This document shows positions 50,710 through 56,690 of a stretch of 56,690 bases of DNA, piece after piece. The notes under the pieces were generated by a model. It saw nothing but the letters and a program-made list of their open reading frames with translations, was not told the origin of the DNA and searched no databases. The first letter of the stretch is position 1; every line of letters starts with the position of its first letter. Both the position numbers and the translations under genes were made by a program. Location: positions 1 through 56,690 of the forward strand of contig BBZN01000027.1 in NCBI GenBank assembly GCA_001304855.1, written 5' to 3'. Origin of the DNA: Clostridia bacterium UC5.1-1D2 (GTDB lineage: Bacteria; Bacillota; Clostridia; Lachnospirales; Lachnospiraceae).

Positions 50710-51984
50710 ATGAGCGAAAAACAATCATTAGGAACAATCTGTATCCAGGGAGGATGGCAGCCCGGAAACGGCGGGCCGAGGCAGCTTCCCATCTATCAGA
50801 GCACAACCTTTAAGTACACCACCAGCGAGCAGATGGGCCGGCTGTTTGATCTGGAGGAGAGCGGATACTTTTACACCAGGCTGGCCAATCCAACCAATGA
50901 CGCAGTGGCAGATAAAATCTGCCGTCTGGAGGGCGGCGTGGGCGCTATGCTTACATCCTCAGGCCAGGCGGCTACCTTCTATTCCATCTTAAATATCTGC
51001 CAGGCGGGAGATCATATCGTCAGCTCCTCCACTATTTACGGCGGCACCAGCAACCTGTTCACCGTAACCTTCCCAAAGATGGGGGTGGAGTGCACGCTGG
51101 TAAATCCGGACGCCGGTGAGGAGGAGCTTGCAAAGGCGTTCAGGCCCAACACAAAGGTGGTTTTTGGAGAGGTCATTGCCAATCCCGCCCTCACTGTGCT
51201 GGATATTGAAAAGTTTGCGCGTCTGGCTCACAGCCACGGAGTGCCGCTGATTGTAGACAATACCTTTGCAACTCCCATCAACTGCCGTCCTTTTGAGTGG
51301 GGAGCGGATATCGTCATCCACAGCACCACAAAATACATAGACGGTCATGCCGCCACGGTAGGCGGCTGTATCGTGGACAGCGGAAATTTTGACTGGGAGG
51401 CGCAGCATCGGAAATTTACAGGGCTTACGGAGCCGGACGAATCTTATCACGGCATTGTGTATACGGAGCGGTTCGGAAAGATGGCGTACATAATGAAGGC
51501 TACGGCCCAGCTTATGCGCGATCTGGGTTCCATTCAGTCCCCTCAGAATGCATTTTTAATTAACCTTGGCCTGGAAACGCTTCACCTGAGAGTGCCAGGC
51601 ACTGCGAGAATGCTCTCAAAACAGCCCGGTATCTGCAGTCCAGAGGATGTGGAGTGGATTCATTATCCGGGGCTTCCCGGGGATCGGTACTATGATCTGG
51701 CCAGGAAGTACATGCCGTCAGGCGTATGCGGTGTCATTTCCTTCGGCCTGAAGGGAGGCAGGATGGCAGCGGCAAAGTTCATGGATAAGCTGAAGATGTG
51801 CTCTATCGAGACACATGTGGCCGACTCCCGCACAGCCGTACTCCATCCGGCCAGCCATACCCACAGGCAGCTGACGGATGAACAGCTGGTGGAGGCCGGA
51901 GTGGATCCCTCCATGATCCGGTTCAGCGTGGGAATCGAGGATGTGGAGGATATTATTGAGGATATCCGTCAGGCATTGGAATAG
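50710..51984 (+). CDS. metY: O-acetylhomoserine sulfhydrylase (Cys/Met metabolism PLP enzyme)
   Basis: The 424-residue protein is intact, one of few long genes here without a break. TRLANPTNDAVADKICRLEGG and MLTSSGQAA mark the N-terminal PLP fold. VDNTFATPINCRPFEWGADIVIHSTTKYIDGH holds the PLP Asp and the Schiff-base Lys (STTKY); it spans about 51250-51350. The C-terminal SVGIEDVEDIIEDIRQAL is typical. It makes homocysteine from O-acetylhomoserine and sulfide. AGGAGG lies 11 bp before the ATG, and no SAM riboswitch fits in the 50-bp gap. Other gamma-family enzymes (MetB, MegL) are less likely given the length. Confidence 0.85.
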   Translation: MSEKQSLGTICIQGGWQPGNGGPRQLPIYQSTTFKYTTSEQMGRLFDLEESGYFYTRLANPTNDAVADKICRLEGGVGAMLTSSGQAATFYSILNICQAGDHIVSSSTIYGGTSNLFTVTFPKMGVECTLVNPDAGEEELAKAFRPNTKVVFGEVIANPALTVLDIEKFARLAHSHGVPLIVDNTFATPINCRPFEWGADIVIHSTTKYIDGHAATVGGCIVDSGNFDWEAQHRKFTGLTEPDESYHGIVYTERFGKMAYIMKATAQLMRDLGSIQSPQNAFLINLGLETLHLRVPGTARMLSKQPGICSPEDVEWIHYPGLPGDRYYDLARKYMPSGVCGVISFGLKGGRMAAAKFMDKLKMCSIETHVADSRTAVLHPASHTHRQLTDEQLVEAGVDPSMIRFSVGIEDVEDIIEDIRQALE

Positions 51985-51998
51985 TTTGTATACTCACA

Positions 51999-52032
51999 GG
52001 ATGCCCCGGGCCTTTCACGGTTCGGGGCATCC
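51999..52032 (+). terminator. hairpin after metY
   Basis: Perfect arms GGATGCCCCG (51999-52008) and CGGGGCATCC (52023-52032); no T-run follows. Confidence 0.6.
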
Positions 52033-52061
52033 GCCGCATAAGAGAGGAGATTTGCTTGTAA

Positions 52062-53610
52062 ATGAAAAAACTTCGTGTGTTGTTCCGTATTGTCTTTGGC
52101 AGAACCGCATTTGTCATTCTGTTTATGGCTATACAGATAGGAATCCTGGCAGGGGCCTTCCGTCTGCTGGAGGATTATGTGCCTCTGATCTATGGGGTGT
52201 CCCTCCTGCTCAGCGCCGTTGTGATTATCTGCATTTTCAACGAGCCCATTAATTCCAGCTTTAAACTGGCCTGGATCGTGCCGGTTCTGGTGATTCCTGT
52301 GTTCGGCGTGCTCTTTTATATCCTGGTGCAGATGCAGCTTCAGACAAAGCTCCTGGCCAAACGCATTAAGAGGAACATAAAGGAGACAGAACCTTATCTG
52401 AAACAGGATGAGGGCGTTCAGGCGAAGATCCGGAGCTCCAGCCTGCGGAGCAGCATCTGGTGGATTACATGAACAGAAGCGCGGGCTACCCCGTTTATGA
52501 GAATACCTACGTCCGGTTTTTTCCTCTGGGGGAGGATAAGTTTGAGGCCTTGAAGGCGGAATTGAGAGCCGCCCGGAGGTTTATCTTTATGGAATATTTT
52601 ATCGTGGAGCGGGGGCTTATGTGGGACAGCATCCTTGAAATTCTGGAGGAGAAAGTGAAAGAGGGGGTGGAAGTCCGCTTCCTGTATGACGGCATGTGCT
52701 GTCTCATGCTCCTTCCCTACCACTACCCCCAGGTTCTGGAGAAGAAGGGGATCCGCTGCAAGATGTTCTCGCCTATAAAGCCAACCCTTTCCACCTACCA
52801 GAACAACCGGATCACAGAAAGATTGCGGTGATTGACGGGCACACTGCATTTACGGGCGGTGTAAACCTTGCAGATGAGTACATCAATAAAAAAGTCCGGT
52901 TCGGGCACTGGAAGGATACTGCCATTATGGTCAAGGGGGATGCGGCCCTCAGCTTTACCATGATGTTTCTCCAGATGTGGAACGTTACGGAGCGCGGGGC
53001 GGAGGATTACAGCCGTTACCTGAAACCTGCCGGTTATAAAATACCGGAGGGACTTGACAGCACAGGCTTTGTCCTCCCTTACGGGGACAGCCCTATGGAC
53101 AGGGAGCAGGTGGGAGAGCAGGTGTATCTGGATATTCTGAACCAGGCCAAATCCTATGTCCATATTATGACGCCCTATCTGATTCTGGATGACGAGATGG
53201 AAAACGCTCTCTGTTACGCGGCTAAGAGAGGCATTGACGTGAAAATCATTATGCCCCACATACCCGACAAGAAGTACGCCTACATGCTTGCCAGAACCTA
53301 TTATCCGGAGCTGATTGAGGCGGGGGTTAAGATTTACGAGTACACGCCCGGGTTTGTCCATGCAAAAGTTTTCGTAAGCGACGATGAAAAGGCGGTAGTT
53401 GGAACGATCAATCTGGACTTCAGAAGCCTGTACCTGCACTTTGAATGCGCTGCATATATATACAGGAATCCCGTTGTCTTGGACGTGGAAAAGGATTATC
53501 AGGATACCCTCCAACAGTGTATGCTGGTTACAATGGAAAATTGCCGGAAATACAGCTGGCTTGGCAAGAAGCTGGGCCGCCTGATGCGCCTGGTGGCGCC
53601 TTTAATGTAA
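52062..53610 (+). CDS. cls: cardiolipin synthase, two frameshifts
   Basis: Reconstructed length is 516 residues. Two N-terminal membrane helices (about 15-35, 40-85) precede two phospholipase-D catalytic motifs: HRKIAVIDGHTAFTGG (first HKD) and HAKVFVSDDEKAVVGTINLD (second). One C is lost near 52435 (GATCCGG should be GATCCCGG) and one G near 52812 (CCGGATC should be CCGGGATC, giving NRDHRKI). It condenses two phosphatidylglycerols to cardiolipin at the membrane. AGAGGAG precedes the ATG and a good terminator follows. Confidence 0.92.
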
Positions 53611-53615
53611 TCACA

Positions 53616-53647
53616 GAGGATGTGCGAAAGGGCACGTCCTCTTTTTT
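53616..53647 (+). terminator. terminator after cls
   Basis: Arms GAGGATGTGC and GCACGTCCTC (53616-53625, 53632-53641) with one mismatch are followed by six T. Confidence 0.88.
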
Positions 53648-53770
53648 GCCCGGAGATGTGTGAAGAAACTGTTTATTTTCCAAAAAAATACACTTCCTAT
53701 CACAAAATGAACACATTGTGGTGATAAAGTAACGAAAAGAAGAGATTATGGATTGAGAGGAGTACAGGTT

Positions 53771-54937
53771 ATGAAAAGACCACATGCAGCCTGCCGTATA
53801 ATAAGCGGTTCTCTGGCGGCAGTTGCGGCAGCGGCAGCCGTGACGCCTGTCCAGGTCCTGGCAAGCACATCGGAGGCCAATTTTGAAATGAGGGAACAGG
53901 TGGTAAAGCTCACGGGAATCATGGATGTGACAAATTATACCCAGGAGGTTACGAGGGGGGATTTTGCCAGGATGCTGGTGAACGCCTCCAGCTACCGGGA
54001 AAACCTGCCGGTATCCAACGTATCCGTCTTTGCGGATGTTCCCGGTTCCCACCCCAACGCTGTTTACATAAGGATCGCAGCTTCCCAGGGCTGGATGACG
54101 GGATATCTGGGGGGATTGTTCAAACCTGATGAGCCGGTTGCATATAAGGATGCGGTGAAGGCATTCCTCACGATTCTGGGATATACGGACGAAGATTTTT
54201 CGGGAGATTTGTCCTCCTCACGCATCTCCAAATTCAACTATCTGGAGCTCAATGAGAAGATGAGCCGCCAGCCGGGAGATAATCTGAACCAGCAGGACTG
54301 TATGAACCTGTTTTATAACCTTTTAAAGGCAAAGAAAAAGGACAGCAGCGAAATATACGGAGCCGTTCTGGAGTGTGAACTGAATTCAGACGGTGAGATC
54401 AATCCCATCAGTATCCTGGACGACGAGCGAAAGGGACCGATTTTGATTCACAAGGGTTTCAGCGTGATAGAGAGCGTTCCCTTCAGCTCAGAGGGCGCCA
54501 ACGTATTCCTCAACGGTGCGGCAAGCACTTGGCGGCTGTGAAATCTTCCAGCAGTCTGCGGGTTTGCGGTTATTTATTACAATGTAAAATCCAAGACTAT
54601 CTGGGCCTACACAACCCAGGGGTGGGACGATGACGACGATAATTCCGGCAACAATTCCTATGCTCTCATAAAGGGAAATGTGCGGAACATCTACTATAAA
54701 TCCACAGACGTGATGACGCCGACCTCTGTGCGGCTGGAGGTGGATGAGAGCAATTCCGACGAAGATTTTACCAGCGGCAATGTGGACAGCGACGGATGTA
54801 TTACCGTAAGCCTGGATTCCACTGCCCTCCAGTACATGTTCTCCATCTACGGGAGCTTAGAAGTGGGGGACGAGGTGGTTATGGTGTGCAACAGGAGCGA
54901 TTCCAGCTATACGGCAGTAGATGCCATTGAATACTAA
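53771..54937 (+). CDS. secreted SLH-domain protein, two frameshifts
   Basis: Reconstructed length is 389 residues. A signal peptide (MKRPHAACRIISGSLAAVAA ... VLA, residues 1-33) is followed by SLH-like repeats (TRGDFARMLVNAS, VFADVPGSHPNAVYIRIAASQGWMTGY near 54040-54110, then YKDAVKAFLTILGY). Beta-rich domains follow with an Asp-rich patch (GWDDDDDNSGNN). CCC reduced to C near 54526 and GGGG to GGG near 54562 explain a false stop. SLH domains bind pyruvylated wall polymers. It precedes a membrane-fusion protein by 15 bp, suggesting a cell-envelope export or assembly unit. Confidence 0.8.
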
Positions 54938-54952
54938 TGCCGGAGGTGCAGG

Positions 54953-56690
54953 ATGAAAAAGATAAATATGAGCATAGCAGGGCTTAAAAGCAGGTTTCCA
55001 ATACCCGGCAGCAGGGGAAAGGCAAAAAGGGGGGAAGGGGGAGAGCGGCAAACCAAAAAAGGGCAGAGATAAAAAGTGGGTGAAGCTGGTTGCGGCGCTC
55101 CTGCTTGCAGGCGGGGCCCTGGCAGGATTTATGGCATACAGGAATTCTAAAGCCAGGGAAGCAGCAGCGGACGCAGGGGTGAGAAATACGGCTTCCGTCA
55201 CAAGGGGAGACATTTCCTCGGAGCTGTCCTCCTCCGGTTCCCTGGCGGCCAAGGATACCTACAGCATCACCTCTATGGTGGAGGGGGAGGTTCTGACTGC
55301 GGATTTTGAGGAGGGAGATCAGGTGGAGAAGGACCAGGTTCTCTATGAGATCGACAAGTCAAGTATGGAGTCGGAACTCACCAGCGCCAACAACTCCCTG
55401 TCCAGAGCCAGGGCTTCCTATGAGGAAGCGCTGGCAGATTACAACGACGCCTCAGCGATTACAGCGGAAATACCTACAAGGCCACGGATTCAGGCTACAT
55501 AGAGGAGCTTAAGATTAAGGCGGGGGATAAGGTGAGCGGCAACACGGAGCTGGCCCAGCTTTACAGCGATGAGGTGATGGAGCTTAAGATTCCCTTCCTG
55601 TCGGGGGAGGCGGCATTGATTGGGGCGGGGGCTTCCCGCGGTGATAACGATCACAGATACAGGAGAACAGGTGGCGGGAACTGTAAACTCGGTAGCCAAC
55701 CAGGAGGTGGCTCTTACAGGAGGACGGCTGGTGCGTTACGTTTATATCAATGTGCCAAACCCCGGAGGCCTGACCACCCTTATGAAGGCTACGGCCAGAT
55801 AGGGGAGTTTATGGGCAGTGAGGACGGAACCTTTGAGGCGTCGGTAAATACCACCATGAAGGCCGACCTGTCCGCCAGCGTGGAGGTGGAGGCCCTGCTG
55901 GTGAATGAGGGGGATTATGTGTCCAAAGGCGCTCCTGTTTTCCGCATGACCGCCAAGACAGGAGATAAGCTGATCCAGAGCTACAAGGATGCCCTGGACA
56001 AGGCGGAGGAGAGTGTGGAGTCCGCCCAGAACAAGCTGGACACCACCCAGGACAGCTACGACAACTACACGATCAAGGCCCCTATCTCCGGCCAGGTCAT
56101 AACAAAGTCCTATAAGGTGGGAGATAATATCACAAAAAATTCCGGCAGCACCACGGTTTTAGCCACCATCTACGATCTTTCCAGCCTGACCTTTGAGATG
56201 TCCATTGACGAGCTGGATATCCGAAAAGTGAAGGTGGGGCAGAAGGTAAACATTACTGCGGATGCCTTTGAAAATGAAACATTTACAGGCACAGTGACCA
56301 ATGTGAGCCTGGAAAGCTCCTACTCCAACGGCGTCAGCACTTACCCTGTGACAGTCACCCTGGATGATTCGGGAGAGCTGCTTCCGGGAATGAATGTGGA
56401 CGGGATTATTACACTGGAGGAGGCGGAGGATGTTCTGATGATACCTGTGGACGCCTGATGAGAGGCAACCAGGTATATGTTAAGGATGACACCGTCACCC
56501 AGCAGCAGGGCCCGGTGCCGGCCGGCTTCAGAAGCGTTCAGGTGGAGACAGGGCTTACCAGCGACTCCTATGTGGAGATTAAGAGCGGCCTGTCCCAGGG
56601 GGATGTGGTCTATGTGGCGGAGTCCACCAGCAGCAGCGGCTTTATGATGATGATGCCGGGCGGCAGCGGAGGCGGCGGCATGGGCGGAGG
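54953..56690 (+). CDS. RND/MacA-type membrane fusion (HlyD) protein, 3' end beyond the window, several frameshifts
   Basis: At least 575 residues. A basic, Lys/Gly-rich cytoplasmic start (KPKKGRDKKW) and one membrane anchor (VKLVAALLLAGGALAGF) precede the lipoyl/barrel-sandwich region (VTRGDISSELSSSGSLAAKDTYSI). A coiled coil (ELTSANNSLSRARASYEEALADY) and the periplasmic-type beta-barrel (LTFEMSIDELDIRKVKVGQKVNI) follow. The end is Gly/Met-rich. Repairs lie near 55030, 55451 (CCC), 55630 (G-run), 55799 (GG) and 56455 (CCC). It should be followed by MacB-type ABC genes outside the window. Confidence 0.85.

Noticed and set aside
53699..53727. Inverted TATCAC/GTGATA pair before the SLH gene as an operator
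   Set aside because: Only six clean bases per arm in AT-rich sequence; not strong enough to report as a site.

Overview
The window looks like a stretch of a Lachnospiraceae chromosome (Clostridium cluster XIVa, Enterocloster-like). This is inferred from gene order (hprK-murB-rapZ-whiA-crh-like-dnaE-pfkA, then dusB-greA-lysS), moderate GC, strong AGGAGG ribosome sites and the protein families present. I could not run a database search. No rRNA, tRNA or CRISPR array was seen.

Layout. 1-0.5 kb: 3' end of a GH32 sucrose hydrolase with a 36-bp in-frame tandem repeat. 1-5.6 kb: an amino-acid module (RidA, class V aminotransferase, Na+/dicarboxylate symporter, YheO-type regulator, nitrilase). 5.7-10.1 kb: a small Cro/CI regulator, a short secreted peptide, a mannitol-dehydrogenase-family enzyme, a DUF4015 lipoprotein whose 3' end is triplicated as a 39-bp repeat, and DUF1653. 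10.2-25.1 kb: housekeeping run uvrC, hprK, murB, rapZ, whiA, crh-like, dnaE, pfkA, DUF6145-like, dusB, greA, lysS fused to a tRNA-binding domain. 25.4-29.0 kb: an accessory trio of membrane protein, glutathionylspermidine-synthase-like ATP-grasp protein and C39-like cysteine-peptidase-fold protein. 29.2-31.7 kb (minus strand): an AgrC/AgrA-type sensor kinase and LytTR regulator, plus a small coiled-coil protein. 32-34.9 kb: membrane-anchored lipase, lipoprotein and a small protein. 35.2-36.9 kb: an AT-rich island of unknown genes. 37-38.4 kb: Rrf2 regulator and a cell-wall hydrolase. 38.6-45.8 kb: two membrane proteins, cdaA-cdaR (c-di-AMP), HPr, enzyme I and a polymerase-like membrane protein. 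45.8-49.3 kb: a LicT-controlled glucose-type PTS operon. 49.5-56.7 kb: DUF362 ferredoxin protein, metY, cardiolipin synthase, an SLH protein and a membrane-fusion efflux protein that runs off the window.

The strongest technical signal is that most genes longer than about 900 bp are broken by one-base or two-base shifts, about 55 in 56.7 kb. In nearly every case the full protein is restored by changing the length of a short run, most often CCC to CC or C, or GGG to GG. Essential genes (dnaE, lysS, hprK, murB, ptsI) are hit, so I read these as consensus sequencing errors and annotate whole genes across them.

The strongest biological signals are: three HPr-family proteins with complementary regulatory residues (His15/Ser46, Glu15/Ser46, His15/Asp46) together with HPr kinase; two non-coding elements with GTAAC...GTTAC inverted ends and 7-8 bp target duplications, fitting IS66-derived MITEs; the lysyl-tRNA synthetase fusion; and the membrane protein/ATP-grasp/cysteine-peptidase-like cluster.
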